Shown: one piece after another, positions 7,948-16,467 of the stretch
Layout of the letters: the number at the start of each line of letters is the position of its first letter
Numbering within the stretch: position 1 is the first letter of the stretch
From: Thermaceae bacterium
GTDB taxonomy: Bacteria; Deinococcota; Deinococci; Deinococcales; Marinithermaceae
Direction: 5' to 3'
NCBI GenBank assembly: GCA_027067955.1
Contig: JAMOUW010000031.1
Coordinates: 1-42,318 of the forward strand
DNA: 42,318 bases
Notes under the pieces: generated by a model
The model's input: the letters and a program-made list of their open reading frames with translations, nothing else
The model's database searches: none
Told to the model about the DNA's origin: nothing
Made by a program: the position numbers and the translations under genes

Positions 7948-8348
7948 TGCATCCGCTCGCGGCGGTCGCGCAGGCCGCCCGAGGCCAGCGCCGCGATCAC
8001 CTCGTCGACGGTGGCCAGGTCGGTGAGCACCACCCTGATCCCGGCGGCTTCCATGGCCCGAACCGCCCCCACGCCCATGCCCCCGGCCACCAGCAACTGG
8101 CAGTCGCCGATCTGGGCGGCCATGGCGGCATGGCGGGCGGCCGCCTGCGGGCCGGTTCCGCGCACCGGGCCGGGCCCGTACTGCTGATGGTGGTGATGCT
8201 CATGTCCGCCGGTATGCGGCGTCTGGCGGGGGCGCAGTTCGCGCCCGGTCTCCTTGCCGTTTGCAATGCCGACGACCACGTAGTAGGCGGCGCGGCCGAA
8301 GTGCTGGGAAACGGTGTGACCGTCATCGCTGACTATGGCTAGCTTCAC
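7944..8348 (-). CDS. NifX/NifB-like (dinitrogenase iron-molybdenum cofactor family) protein
   Basis: This 134-residue protein has the NifX-type fold: [25 protein letters not shown] at the N-terminus contains the family's S-x-HFGRA block, and [22 protein letters not shown] lies at about residues 90-111. A histidine-rich loop ([13 protein letters not shown], about 51-63) could bind metal. Stand-alone members outside nitrogen fixers are mostly uncharacterised and are often linked to metal or Fe-S cluster handling; no nif gene is present here. The GTG at 8348 was chosen over upstream codons because GGAGG sits 6 nt before it and the family begins at this residue. The gene is single, with a convergent 4-nt stop overlap with hisG. 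Confidence 0.82.
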   Translation of the reverse strand: MKLAIVSDDGHTVSQHFGRAAYYVVVGIANGKETGRELRPRQTPHTGGHEHHHHQQYGPGPVRGTGPQAAARHAAMAAQIGDCQLLVAGGMGVGAVRAMEAAGIRVVLTDLATVDEVIAALASGGLRDRRERMH

Positions 8349-8530
8349 GGGTAACCTCCCTTGATTCCGGCACAAAAGGCATGATAACGCGGCCTGCGGC
8401 TATCAGCAGGAAAGGCAGTGCCCGGCATCCGGCGATTCCAATTGGGGCCCGTCCCGAAGTGCGCGCCGCAGCAAATTTTGGCGCCGGGGTTGCCTGGCGT
8501 TCGTGTCCTTCTGGCGCTCCCCCCCGGGGT

Positions 8531-9979
8531 TCAGCGCCCGCGCCGCAGCGCCCGCCAGGTGTCGGGGTGGAAGAGCAGCAGTACCGGGATCAGCTCGATG
8601 CGGCCCGCCCACATCTGAAAAATGCCCACCAGCTTGGCCAGCGGGTGCAGGTCGGCGAACGAGCCCATCGGCCCCACCGCGCCCAGTCCGGGGCCGACGT
8701 TGCCAATGAAGGCCGCGGAGGAGGTGAATGCGACCACCAGATCTCCTTCGGTGAACACTATCACCATCGTTCCCAGCACGAATACGAAAAGATAGAGCAT
8801 TACGAAGGCCGAGACCGAGCGCAGCACGTCCTCGCCCACGGCCTTGGTGCCCAGGCGCAGGGGCAGCACCGCGTTCGGGTGGAGGGTGCGTTTGAGTTCG
8901 CGCAGCACGTGGTTGGTCATGACCAGCCAGCGCACCGACTTGACCCCGCCGGCGGCCGAACCGGCGCTGCCGCTGATGAACATGATGAAGATCAGGATGG
9001 CCTGCGCCGGAATGACCCACTTGGTGTAGTCGACCGAGGCGTAACCGGTGCTGGTAAGCAGGGAGGCCACCTGAAAGAACGCGTGCCTGAGGGCGGGCTC
9101 GAGCCCGTAGTCGTGCAGGTAGACGTGGTAGACCGCCAGCAATAGCGAACCGGCGACGAACGCCCCCGTATACACCCGGAACTCCGGGTCGTGCCAGGGC
9201 GGGCGCGACGACTTTCTGAAGAACGCGCTGGCGATGAGCAGGAAGTTGGCGCCGGCGAAGAACATGAACACGACCGCCACCCACTGGCTGGCCGCCGGAT
9301 ATCCGGCGAAACTGAGGGGGTTGGGCGAGAAACCTCCCGCGGGCATCGTGGTGAGGGCGTTGGCGAACGCATCGTAGTAGCTCATACCCGCGAGGCGGTA
9401 TCCGAGGACGGCCATGCTGGTGAGCAGCAGGTAGATGTTCAGCACCATCTCCGCGGTGTTGCGCAACCTGGGGGTCAGCTTTTCCTTCTGCACCCCGGTG
9501 GATTCGGCGAAGAAGAGCTGGCGGCCGGCTACGGCGAAGTGGGGCAGGACCGCCACGAAGAGCACTATGATGCCGACGCCGCCAAACCACTGGGAAAGCC
9601 CGCGCCAGAGGAAGAGGCTGTGGTTGAAGAGGCCGAAGTCGGGGAGGATCGTGGCTCCGGTGGTGGTGAAGCCGCTCATGGACTCGAAGTAGGCGTCGAG
9701 CAGACCCACGTGACCGCTCACCCAGTAGGGGAGGGCTCCCAGGAGCGGAACCAGCAGCCAGATCACCGCGACGATGAAGAGCCCTTCGGCGCGTTTGGGC
9801 TCTGCTTTGGGGGTTCCGGTCACGCGCAGGAACTGGCCCGCGGCGAGGCCCACGCCGGCTCCCAGGAGGAAGCCGCGCACGTCCTCCCCCCAGAGAAGCG
9901 CTAGCAATACGAAGACCAGCATTACCAGGCCCACCGCGCGCAGCGCGGTACCTAGGGAGTAGCGAACGAAGCCACCCAT
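8531..9979 (-). CDS. trkH: Trk potassium uptake protein TrkH
   Basis: This 482-residue membrane protein is the channel subunit of the Trk/Ktr K+ uptake system. It has the four-fold M-P-M architecture with a selectivity-filter segment in each repeat: TTTGAT (about residue 105), TTMPAGGF (about 213), TSTGYAS (about 312) and GNVGPGLG (about 433). Two extra N-terminal hydrophobic helices match TrkH rather than KtrB. The ATG begins 2 nt after the trkA stop, so channel and gating subunit are co-translated from the rodZ-rimO-trkA-trkH cluster. The last part is followed by about 180 bp with no gene before the NifX-like start, and no clear terminator is visible there. Confidence 0.96.
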   Translation of the reverse strand: MGGFVRYSLGTALRAVGLVMLVFVLLALLWGEDVRGFLLGAGVGLAAGQFLRVTGTPKAEPKRAEGLFIVAVIWLLVPLLGALPYWVSGHVGLLDAYFESMSGFTTTGATILPDFGLFNHSLFLWRGLSQWFGGVGIIVLFVAVLPHFAVAGRQLFFAESTGVQKEKLTPRLRNTAEMVLNIYLLLTSMAVLGYRLAGMSYYDAFANALTTMPAGGFSPNPLSFAGYPAASQWVAVVFMFFAGANFLLIASAFFRKSSRPPWHDPEFRVYTGAFVAGSLLLAVYHVYLHDYGLEPALRHAFFQVASLLTSTGYASVDYTKWVIPAQAILIFIMFISGSAGSAAGGVKSVRWLVMTNHVLRELKRTLHPNAVLPLRLGTKAVGEDVLRSVSAFVMLYLFVFVLGTMVIVFTEGDLVVAFTSSAAFIGNVGPGLGAVGPMGSFADLHPLAKLVGIFQMWAGRIELIPVLLLFHPDTWRALRRGR

Positions 9980-9981
9980 GA

Positions 9982-11325
9982 CTAGCCCGTTTTGAACAGC
10001 TCGGCCACGTGGGCCACTTCCTCGCGGGAGGCCATGAGGATTAGTTCGTCGCCGGCCTTGAGTCGCAGCTCCTGCGTGGCCAGCACCACGCGCCAGCCGC
10101 GCATTGCCGCCACCATGGTGGTGTGTGGCGGGAGCCGCAGTTCCTCGACCCGCGTACCGTCCAGCTCCGGGGGCACCCGCACCTCGATTACCTCGACGCT
10201 GTCCTCGATCAGGGCCAGGCGCTCCACCCCTTCGGGGTTGAGGTGGGCCAGTACCTCACGCACCGCCGCCTGCCGCGGGGTGAGGGGGATGTCCACGCCC
10301 ACGCGCTCGAAGAGGGTGCGCGTTTCACTGCGGCTCACCCGCGTGACCACCTTTTCCACGCCCAGCTGCTTGGCCAGCAGTGATACCAGCAGGTTTTTTT
10401 CGTCGTTGTCGGTGACGGCGATCATGGCGTCCACGTCTTCTATGCCTTCCTGCTCCAGCAGCGAGAGATCGGTGCCGTCCCCCTGGATGACCAGCACCCC
10501 CGACAGTTCCTCCGAGAGGAATTCGCAGCGCTCGGGGTCCTGTTCGATGAGCACCACCTCGACCCGCATTTCCCGCAGCTCCTTGGCGATCATGTAGCCG
10601 ACCGTACCTCCGCCCACGATGAAGACACGGCGCACCTGTTCGCGCCCGGCGAAACGGGCGTGCAGGACCGGGAAGGCTTCGGGGGTGGTGACGAACACCA
10701 GGTGGTCGCCGGGCTCGAGCACCAGATCGCGGTAGTCTTCGTCGCGCGGGGTTATGAACTGCCCTTCGCGCAGCACCCCCAGCAGCTTGACCCCGCGGGG
10801 CCAGTCGAGATCGTCCACGAGGCGGTGGGCGTAGCTGGACTCCGCATCGATCATGTATTCGATCAGGCGCAGCCGCCCGCCCGCCAGGAGTTCGGTGTCT
10901 ATGGCCTTGGGAATGAGCACCACCTCGAGCACTTCCTTGGCCAGCGCTCGTTGCGGCCAGAAGACGCGGTCTATGCGCGTACCCAGTATTTCCATGGTGC
11001 GCGGGTCGGCCAGCACCTCGACGTAGTAGGCCTTGCCCAGGAAAGTCAGCGACTGTTTGGCCCCCAGGCCCTTGGCCAGCATGGCGGCGATCAGGTTGAC
11101 CTCGTCCGAATTGGTGGTGGCGATGAAGGCGTCGGCCCGGTCCACGCCCGCCTCGCGCAGCGCCTCCGGGTCGGTGGCGTTGCCTACCAGCACGCGCACG
11201 TCCAGGGCCCCCATGCGTTCCACCAGGCCGGGGTTGTGGTCGATTACGACCACGTCGTGGCTTTCGTGCAGCGACTGCGCAATCAGGGTGCCGATGTCGC
11301 CGCCGCCGGCGATTACGATATACAT
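9982..11325 (-). CDS. trkA: Trk system potassium transporter peripheral protein TrkA
   Basis: TrkA is the cytoplasmic NAD(H)/nucleotide-binding regulator that gates TrkH. The 447 residues hold two RCK modules. The first begins MYIVIAGGGDIGTLIAQSL and the second (about residue 226) VRRVFIVGGGTVGYMIAKEL; both are Rossmann GxGxxG-type loops, each followed by an RCK_C domain (about 135-215 and 360-445). The full-length double form is typical. AAGGA lies 6 nt before the ATG. The gene starts 10 nt after the rimO stop and ends 2 nt before trkH. Confidence 0.96.
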   Translation of the reverse strand: MYIVIAGGGDIGTLIAQSLHESHDVVVIDHNPGLVERMGALDVRVLVGNATDPEALREAGVDRADAFIATTNSDEVNLIAAMLAKGLGAKQSLTFLGKAYYVEVLADPRTMEILGTRIDRVFWPQRALAKEVLEVVLIPKAIDTELLAGGRLRLIEYMIDAESSYAHRLVDDLDWPRGVKLLGVLREGQFITPRDEDYRDLVLEPGDHLVFVTTPEAFPVLHARFAGREQVRRVFIVGGGTVGYMIAKELREMRVEVVLIEQDPERCEFLSEELSGVLVIQGDGTDLSLLEQEGIEDVDAMIAVTDNDEKNLLVSLLAKQLGVEKVVTRVSRSETRTLFERVGVDIPLTPRQAAVREVLAHLNPEGVERLALIEDSVEVIEVRVPPELDGTRVEELRLPPHTTMVAAMRGWRVVLATQELRLKAGDELILMASREEVAHVAELFKTG

Positions 11326-11335
11326 ACAGTTTCCT

Positions 11336-12673
11336 TCATATCACGCTCCCGGCCGCTACGCCGGTAACGACCTCACCTTGCAGGTCGTAGGCGTCCGCGG
11401 CGGTTATTTTCACCGGCACGATCTCGCCCACCCGCACCGTGCCGTCGCTGGCGACCCGCACCGTGCCGTCGATACCGGGGCTGTCGGCGTAGCTGCGCCC
11501 TACGAAGACGCCCGGTTCGTCCGCCGGCTCGTCGAGAATCACGTCCAGGACGCGGCCCACCTTGGCCCGGTTCTTCTCCAGTGAAAGGCGCTGGGCCAGC
11601 TCCATGACCCGGGCCTGCCGCTCCTGCTTGACCTCTTCCGGCACCGCTCCCGGCAGCTCGTTCGCTGCCGCGCCGGCCACGGGCGAGTAGGTGAAGACGC
11701 CCACGCGCTCGAGCCGGGTTTCCTCCAGGAACTCCAGCAGGAGCGCGAAGTCATCCTCGGTCTCACCGGGGAAGCCGACGATGAAGCTCGATCGGATCGC
11801 CAGCTCGGGCACGACCGCGCGCCACTCGCGGATCGTCTTCAGGTGACTCTCGGCGCCGCCCGGACGCCGCATCGCCCGCAGCACCCGCGGGCTCGCGTGC
11901 TGCAGCGGCACGTCCAGGTAGGGGAGCAGCCGACCCTCGGCCATCAGGGGCAGCAGCTCGCGCACGTGGGGATAGGGGTAGACATAGTGGAGGCGCACCC
12001 AGGGGGCCAGTCCGCCCAGCTCGCGCACCAGGTCGGTGAGGCGGGCGCGCACGCGCTTCTCTCCCCAGACGCTTTCGCGGTGGCCCAGGTCGGCTCCGTA
12101 GGCGCTGGTGTCCTGGGCTATGACCAGGAGCTCGCGGGTGCCGCCCGCGGCCAGGCGCGCGGCCTCGGCCAGCACGTCGGCGGCGTCGCGGCTCACCAGA
12201 CCGCCGCGCAGCTGCGGGATGATGCAGAAACTGCACTTGTGGTCGCAGCCCTCGGCGATCTTCAGGTAGGCGTAGTGGCGCGGGGTCAGCTTGACCTGCG
12301 GCGGCACCAGGTCCAGAAAGGGGTCGCGCTCCGGCGGGGCCACCTGCGCCACCGCCGCCAGCACCCGCTCGGTTTCGGCGGGGCCGCTCACGTCGATCAC
12401 CTGCGGGTACCTCTCGTGGATCACCTCGGGCCGCGCGCCCAGGCAGCCGGTGACGACCACCTTGCCATTGGCCCCCAGCGCCTCGCCGATGGCCGCCAGG
12501 CTTTCCTCGACGGCCGGATTTATGAAGCCGCAGGTGTTGACCACTACCACGTCCGCGGTGTCGTAGTCCGCGGCGAAGTCGTAACCCGCGGCTTTCAGGC
12601 GCGAGAGTATCTGCTCCGAGTCCACCAGGGCCTTGGGGCAACCCAGACTGACGAAACCGATCTTAGCGGCCAT
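11336..12673 (-). CDS. rimO: Ribosomal protein S12 (Asp) methylthiotransferase RimO
   Basis: RimO is a radical SAM methylthiotransferase that modifies the conserved aspartate of ribosomal protein S12 (Asp88 in E. coli). The 445 residues show the UPF0004 domain with its three cluster cysteines, Cys12 (SLGCPKA), Cys48 (NTCGF) and Cys77 (TGCLGA); the radical SAM motif CDHKCSFC (Cys143, 147, 150); and a C-terminal TRAM domain (about 375-440). [11 protein letters not shown] and IIPQLRGG favour RimO over MiaB. GGAGG lies 3 nt before the ATG, and a -10-like TATACT lies 17 nt upstream, so it may have its own promoter within the end of the rodZ gene. It precedes trkA by 10 nt. Confidence 0.95.
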   Translation of the reverse strand: MAAKIGFVSLGCPKALVDSEQILSRLKAAGYDFAADYDTADVVVVNTCGFINPAVEESLAAIGEALGANGKVVVTGCLGARPEVIHERYPQVIDVSGPAETERVLAAVAQVAPPERDPFLDLVPPQVKLTPRHYAYLKIAEGCDHKCSFCIIPQLRGGLVSRDAADVLAEAARLAAGGTRELLVIAQDTSAYGADLGHRESVWGEKRVRARLTDLVRELGGLAPWVRLHYVYPYPHVRELLPLMAEGRLLPYLDVPLQHASPRVLRAMRRPGGAESHLKTIREWRAVVPELAIRSSFIVGFPGETEDDFALLLEFLEETRLERVGVFTYSPVAGAAANELPGAVPEEVKQERQARVMELAQRLSLEKNRAKVGRVLDVILDEPADEPGVFVGRSYADSPGIDGTVRVASDGTVRVGEIVPVKITAADAYDLQGEVVTGVAAGSVI

Positions 12674-12690
12674 ATGCCTCCAACCGCACC

Positions 12691-12696
12691 AGTATA
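12691..12696 (-). promoter_or_regulatory. -10-like TATACT before rimO
   Basis: TATACT on the minus strand lies 17 nt before the rimO ATG, in the 27-nt gap after rodZ. This would give a leader of about 11 nt including GGAGG. No convincing -35 is seen, so rimO may instead rely on read-through from rodZ. Confidence 0.4.
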
Positions 12697-12700
12697 CGCA

Positions 12701-13591
12701 CTAAGGCGCCGGTGCGTCGAAGCGGCGCTCCACCACCAGCCCTTCGCCGCCCAGGGGACCCTGTTCCTTTCCGGCCACCAGCGCCCGCACCCCCGCGGCG
12801 TTGCCGGTGCGCACTATTACGGGGAGCGGGAACTCCATCTGGCTGCCCACTTTGGGGATGCCTTCATAAAGTTTTTCTCCCGCGGGGGTGGTCACCCGCA
12901 CCCAGGCGCGCTCGCTGAACTGCAGCACCAGGGTGGGCGGGCCGGCGGGTTCCGGTTCCTCGGCGGCGGGCAGGCGTCGCAGCGTGATCTTGATATGACG
13001 GGATTCCCCCGGCGCAAGCGTAATTGGAGCTTCGTAGGTAACGTAGCCTTTGGCTTCGGCGCGCAGGGTGCGCCTGCCGGCTGAGAAGCGCCCCTGCACC
13101 GGGGCTTCGCCAAGGAGGAAACCGTCCAGCCAGACCGTGGCCCCGGGCGGTTCGGTGGTCACCGAAAGCTCGGCTTCGCGCGAAAGCGGCTGCGGCTCCT
13201 GCACTTCCAGATCCACCGCGGCCTGCTCGGGGACGGGCGCGGGTCGCAGCCAGAGCGCCCAGACCGCGCCTGCGAGAACCAGGATCAGCGCGAGCGCCCC
13301 GACCCAGAGCCGCATTTTGCTTTGCGGGTGCCCGGGGACGATTACGTTTTCGGGAACCGGGTCCGGCTGGTCGGGGTAGAGTGCCAGCAGGGGGGCGGCG
13401 TCCAGACCCAGAGCTTCGGCATAGCGGCGCAGGTGGCCTTTGGCGAGCACCGCTTCGGGCAGGTCTTCGAAGCGGCACTCCTCAAGCGCCTGCAGGTAAT
13501 CGCTCTTGATGCTCAGGGTGCGCGACCACTCGCGGAGCGGACGCCCGCTCCTTTCGCGGGCTTCGCGCAACCTCCCACCTAGCTCACACAT
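12701..13591 (-). CDS. rodZ: RodZ-like cytoskeletal protein with helix-turn-helix, one TM helix, PEGA domain and C-terminal DUF4115-like domain
   Basis: RodZ links the MreB cytoskeleton to the cell-wall elongation machinery. The 296 residues show an N-terminal HTH_25 domain (about 4-70, with GGRLREARERSGRPLREW and ALEECRFEDLPEAVLAKGHLRRYAEALGL), one transmembrane helix (about 94-111, LWVGALALILVLAGAVWALW), a PEGA domain (about 140-205, VTTEPPGATVWLDGFLLGEAP) and a RodZ C-terminal beta domain (about 218-290, LVLQFSERAWVRVTT). The PEGA insertion is unusual for RodZ and suggests extracytoplasmic contact with the envelope. The ATG has GGGAG only 1 nt upstream, and a -10-like TAAGAT 9 nt upstream, so a nearly leaderless message is possible. 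It heads rodZ-rimO-trkA-trkH. Confidence 0.82.
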   Translation of the reverse strand: MCELGGRLREARERSGRPLREWSRTLSIKSDYLQALEECRFEDLPEAVLAKGHLRRYAEALGLDAAPLLALYPDQPDPVPENVIVPGHPQSKMRLWVGALALILVLAGAVWALWLRPAPVPEQAAVDLEVQEPQPLSREAELSVTTEPPGATVWLDGFLLGEAPVQGRFSAGRRTLRAEAKGYVTYEAPITLAPGESRHIKITLRRLPAAEEPEPAGPPTLVLQFSERAWVRVTTPAGEKLYEGIPKVGSQMEFPLPVIVRTGNAAGVRALVAGKEQGPLGGEGLVVERRFDAPAP

Positions 13592-13672
13592 GCTCCCACC
13601 ATCTTACAGCTCCGGAGCCGTTCGTTTGCAGGGACGTGCAGCCAGGATTTGCTCCCGGCATCGTTAACCCCG

Positions 13673-14557
13673 CTAGTCTCCGGCCATGGCGCGGGCGATG
13701 CGCGCCGCCAGCCGTGCGTTCTCTTCTAGCAAGAGCAGGTTGACACTGTCCGTGCGGCCTTCGGAGAGCTCGCTGAGGCGGCGCAGCAGGTAGGGGGTCA
13801 GGTCTTTCCCGCCTATCCCGGCGGCGCGGGCTTCGTCGTTGGCCCGGTCCACCCATTCTCTTACCTGCCGGTACGGCAGTCCTTCGCTCACGGGATTAAA
13901 GACCAGGGTGGCCGCCGCGAGCCCCAGCTCGCGCGCGGAGCGCCAGACGGCGGCGACCGCGTCCGCGCTCCAGGCGGCCGCTGGCAGCCGGTAAGGCGAG
14001 TCGGGCGAGTGGAAGGCGGGGAGAAAGCTGGTCTGGTAGCCCACCACGCCCACGCCGTAGCTTTCGAGGCGCTCGAGCGTCGCCTGCAGGTCGAGAATGC
14101 TCTTGGGTCCCGCGGAAACTACCACGATGGGAGTTCGCGAAAGCGCGGCCAGATCCCCCGATTCGTCGTAGGGGGCGGGATGGACGCCGCCGATGCCGCC
14201 GGTTGCGAAAACACTGATACCGGCGCGGTAGGCCAGGTGCGCGGTGGCCGCCACCGTGGTTCCCGCCCAGTGTTTTCCGGCGACCAGCGCAGCAAGGTTC
14301 CAAAGACTTGCCTTTTCGACGTTCTCGCGGGTGGCGAGCGTTTCCAGCTCTTCTTCCGTGAGACCCACCGATACTTCACCCGCGAGGATTCCGATCGTCG
14401 CGGGGACGGCCCCTTCTTCGCGCACGGCGTTCTCCAGATTGCGGGCTGTCTCCAGGTTGGTGGGTGCGGGCAGGCCGTGGGTGATTACGGTGGACTCCAG
14501 GGCCACCAGGGGACGGCCCGCGTCGAGGGCCGCTTGGACGTCGGGAGCGTAACGCAC
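13673..14557 (-). CDS. psuG: Pseudouridine-5'-phosphate glycosidase
   Basis: PsuG reversibly splits pseudouridine 5'-phosphate into uracil and ribose 5-phosphate, allowing pseudouridine from RNA turnover to be reused. The 294-residue length is normal. Family signatures are VALESTVITHGLP (about 18-30, holding the conserved Glu), ATLGILAGE-like ATIGILAGE, FATGGIGGVH (about 122-131), VVSAGPKSILDLQATLE (about 149-165, conserved Lys) and GKDLTPYLL near the C-terminus. The kinase PsuK, often adjacent or fused elsewhere, is not in the window. The start is GTG with TAAACT exactly 6 nt upstream and no Shine-Dalgarno sequence, fitting a leaderless mRNA. It diverges from a LOG-family gene. Confidence 0.95.
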   Translation of the reverse strand: MRYAPDVQAALDAGRPLVALESTVITHGLPAPTNLETARNLENAVREEGAVPATIGILAGEVSVGLTEEELETLATRENVEKASLWNLAALVAGKHWAGTTVAATAHLAYRAGISVFATGGIGGVHPAPYDESGDLAALSRTPIVVVSAGPKSILDLQATLERLESYGVGVVGYQTSFLPAFHSPDSPYRLPAAAWSADAVAAVWRSARELGLAAATLVFNPVSEGLPYRQVREWVDRANDEARAAGIGGKDLTPYLLRRLSELSEGRTDSVNLLLLEENARLAARIARAMAGD

Positions 14558-14563
14558 GCAGCC

Positions 14564-14569
14564 AGTTTA
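14564..14569 (-). promoter_or_regulatory. -10 box of psuG, leaderless type
   Basis: TAAACT on the minus strand ends 6 nt before the psuG GTG. The opposing LOG-gene -10 box is only 12 bp away, so the two promoters overlap. Confidence 0.55.
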
Positions 14570-14581
14570 CCCCGACCGGGA

Positions 14582-14587
14582 TAAAAT
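14582..14587 (+). promoter_or_regulatory. -10 box of the LOG-family gene, leaderless type
   Basis: TAAAAT ends 6 nt before the ATG. No Shine-Dalgarno sequence is present. It is paired back-to-back with the psuG -10. Confidence 0.6.
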
Positions 14588-14593
14588 GCCTGC

Positions 14594-15127
14594 ATGTCAG
14601 TTCCGATAGTGGCAGTATTTGGTTCTTCGCGCAGCGAGCCCGGTTCCGCTGCATGGGCGCAGGCGGAATCGTGGGGTCGCGCCGTGGCCGCCGCCGGCTT
14701 CGCGGTGGCTACGGGCGGTTATGGCGGCAGTATGGAGGCGGTGAGCCGGGGGGCTAAGGCCGCCGGGGGTTTAGTGCTGGGGGTTACCGCGCCGGACCTG
14801 TTCAAGTCGCGCAGCGGGGCCAACGCCCACGTGGACCTGGAGCTTCCCGCTCCGACCCTCACCGGCCGCATAGAGCGCATGCTGGAGTTTTCCCGGGCGG
14901 TGCTGGCGCTCCCGGGTGGCCTGGGCACGCTTACCGAGATCATGGTTTCCTGGAATCTGGCCTACATCCAGCGTCTGCAAGGAGGCACACCGCTGCCGCT
15001 TGCGGTGGACGAAGCCTGGATGGAGCTGCTGCGACCACACCTGGAAATGGGCGCACGCGAGCTAGAGTTGCTTACCCCGCTTGCTTCGCCGGCGGATCTG
15101 CGTGCGTTCCTCGAGGATTTGCGCTAG
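14594..15127 (+). CDS. LOG family protein (putative nucleotide 5'-monophosphate phosphoribohydrolase)
   Basis: This 177-residue protein is of the LOG/'lysine decarboxylase-like' Rossmann family, whose studied members release a base and ribose 5-phosphate from nucleoside monophosphates. Visible signatures are VAVFGSSRSEPGS at the N-terminus, TGGYGGSMEAVSRGA (about 41-55) and the diagnostic PGGLGTLTE loop (about 108-116) with the catalytic Arg region just before it (GRIERMLEF). It is shorter at the N-terminus than E. coli PpnN and resembles the TIGR00725 type. It is divergent from psuG, another reversible base/ribose-5-phosphate enzyme, and ends directly against rdgB. The start has a TAAAAT box 6 nt upstream and no Shine-Dalgarno sequence. 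Confidence 0.87.
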   Translation: MSVPIVAVFGSSRSEPGSAAWAQAESWGRAVAAAGFAVATGGYGGSMEAVSRGAKAAGGLVLGVTAPDLFKSRSGANAHVDLELPAPTLTGRIERMLEFSRAVLALPGGLGTLTEIMVSWNLAYIQRLQGGTPLPLAVDEAWMELLRPHLEMGARELELLTPLASPADLRAFLEDLR

Positions 15128-15742
15128 CTATTCCAGCGGCCATATTTCGCGCGGGGGCGGACCGTGCTTCCAGGCTTCGATCAGCTTCTCCAGCGCCTTC
15201 GCCCGGTGTGAGTAGCGCGCCTTTTCCTCGGGGGTCATTTCGGCGAAGGTCTTTCCCAGGTCGGGCAGGTAGAAGAGCGGATCGTAGCCGAAGCCGCCGG
15301 TGCCGCGCGGGGCCTCCAGAATCACACCCTCGACCTCGCCGCGGTAGGTTTCCACGTGTCCGTCAGGGTGGGCCAGCGCCAGCACGGCCACGAAGCGGGC
15401 GGTGCGTTTGCTGAGAGGGGTTCCACGCAGGCGCTCGAGCAGATAAACGTTGCGGTCGCGGTCGTTGGTGCGACCGCCGTAACGCGCCGAGTAGATGCCC
15501 GGTTCCCCCCCCAGAGCGTCCACCACCAGGCCGGAATCGTCGGCCAGTGCTGAGAGGCGCGTTTTCTGCGCCACCGTGGCGGCTTTCATGAAGGCGTTGT
15601 CCTCGAATGTGGTGCCCGTTTCCTCGGGCAGTTCAAATCCAAAGTCGAATAGCGGGCGCGGTTCCCAGCCGATAACCTTTAGAGGTTCGGCAAGTTCACG
15701 GTACTTGCCCGGGTTCAATGTGGCAATTACGACCTGCATCAT
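15128..15742 (-). CDS. rdgB: Non-canonical purine NTP pyrophosphatase (RdgB/HAM1)
   Basis: RdgB hydrolyses dITP, ITP and XTP to monophosphates and keeps deaminated purines out of nucleic acid. The 204-residue length is typical. Motifs are VVIATLNPGKYRE (about 4-16, substrate loop), FEDNAFMKA (about 47-55), ALADDSGLVVDALGGEPGIYSARY (about 66-89, catalytic Asp region) and GGFGYDPLFYLP (about 152-163) with the C-terminal SHRAKAL. Two ATG codons are tandem at the start; the first is 2 nt after the rph stop. It is the last gene of ychF-murI-rph-rdgB, and its stop abuts that of the LOG gene with no gap (TAG/CTA). Confidence 0.96.
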   Translation of the reverse strand: MMQVVIATLNPGKYRELAEPLKVIGWEPRPLFDFGFELPEETGTTFEDNAFMKAATVAQKTRLSALADDSGLVVDALGGEPGIYSARYGGRTNDRDRNVYLLERLRGTPLSKRTARFVAVLALAHPDGHVETYRGEVEGVILEAPRGTGGFGYDPLFYLPDLGKTFAEMTPEEKARYSHRAKALEKLIEAWKHGPPPREIWPLE

Positions 15743-15744
15743 TA

Positions 15745-16467
15745 CTACGATACCCCTTCCGCCAGCTGCTTGTGAACATCTGCGACAAGCTCGGGAATCT
15801 GCCGTATGCCCTCGTCCACCATGCGGTCGTAAATCGACCGCGGCACCGGACGCCCCTCGCCGCCGCCGTGGATCTCGATGAGGTCTCCTTCGGCGGTGCC
15901 CACGACGGTCAGATCGGCGTGTACCCGGTCGTCCTCGCGGGCGTCGAGATCCACCAGTAGCTCGTTTCCGCCGGGCCAGCCCAGGCTTATCGCTGCAAAC
16001 TCGGTGAGCGGCCAGTCGTCCAGCTTGCCTGCGTGTACGAGCGCGTCGAAAGCCTGAACCAGCGCAGCGTACCCCCCTAGAATAGCAGCAACCCGGGTCC
16101 CGCCGTCGGCCTGAATCACGTCGGCATCCACTACTATCGTTCGGTTGGGAAGGAGCTCCAGATCAATCGCGGCCCTGAAGGCGCGCCCCAGAAAGCGCTG
16201 CACCTCCTGGGTGCGCCCGCCCAGCTTGAAGCGCTCGCGCTGGGTGCGGCTTTCGGTGCTGCGCGGGAGCAGGTTGTACTCGGCCATCAACCAGCCGCTG
16301 CGTTTTCCCTGCATGTGCCGGGGTACGCCCGGGGTAAGGCTCACGGCGACGAGCACGCGGGTGCGTCCCAGCTCGATGAGCGCCGATCCCTCGGCGTAGT
16401 CGAGATAGCGAGGTGTGATCCTCAGGGGGCGGCGCTCGTTGGGGCCGCGGCCGTCGCTTCGGTTCAT
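15745..16467 (-). CDS. rph: Ribonuclease PH
   Basis: RNase PH is a phosphorolytic 3'-5' exonuclease that trims tRNA 3' ends and degrades structured RNA. The 240 residues begin RSDGRGPNERRPLRITP, the family's N-terminal signature, followed by MAEYNLLPRSTESRTQRER (phosphate and RNA binding) and VDADVIQADGGTRVAAILG (about 131-149). Conserved acidic residues lie in LLVDLDAREDDRVHADLTVV. Length and start agree with the family. It overlaps the end of murI by ATGA and is followed at 2 nt by rdgB, a widely conserved pairing. Confidence 0.97.
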   Translation of the reverse strand: MNRSDGRGPNERRPLRITPRYLDYAEGSALIELGRTRVLVAVSLTPGVPRHMQGKRSGWLMAEYNLLPRSTESRTQRERFKLGGRTQEVQRFLGRAFRAAIDLELLPNRTIVVDADVIQADGGTRVAAILGGYAALVQAFDALVHAGKLDDWPLTEFAAISLGWPGGNELLVDLDAREDDRVHADLTVVGTAEGDLIEIHGGGEGRPVPRSIYDRMVDEGIRQIPELVADVHKQLAEGVS

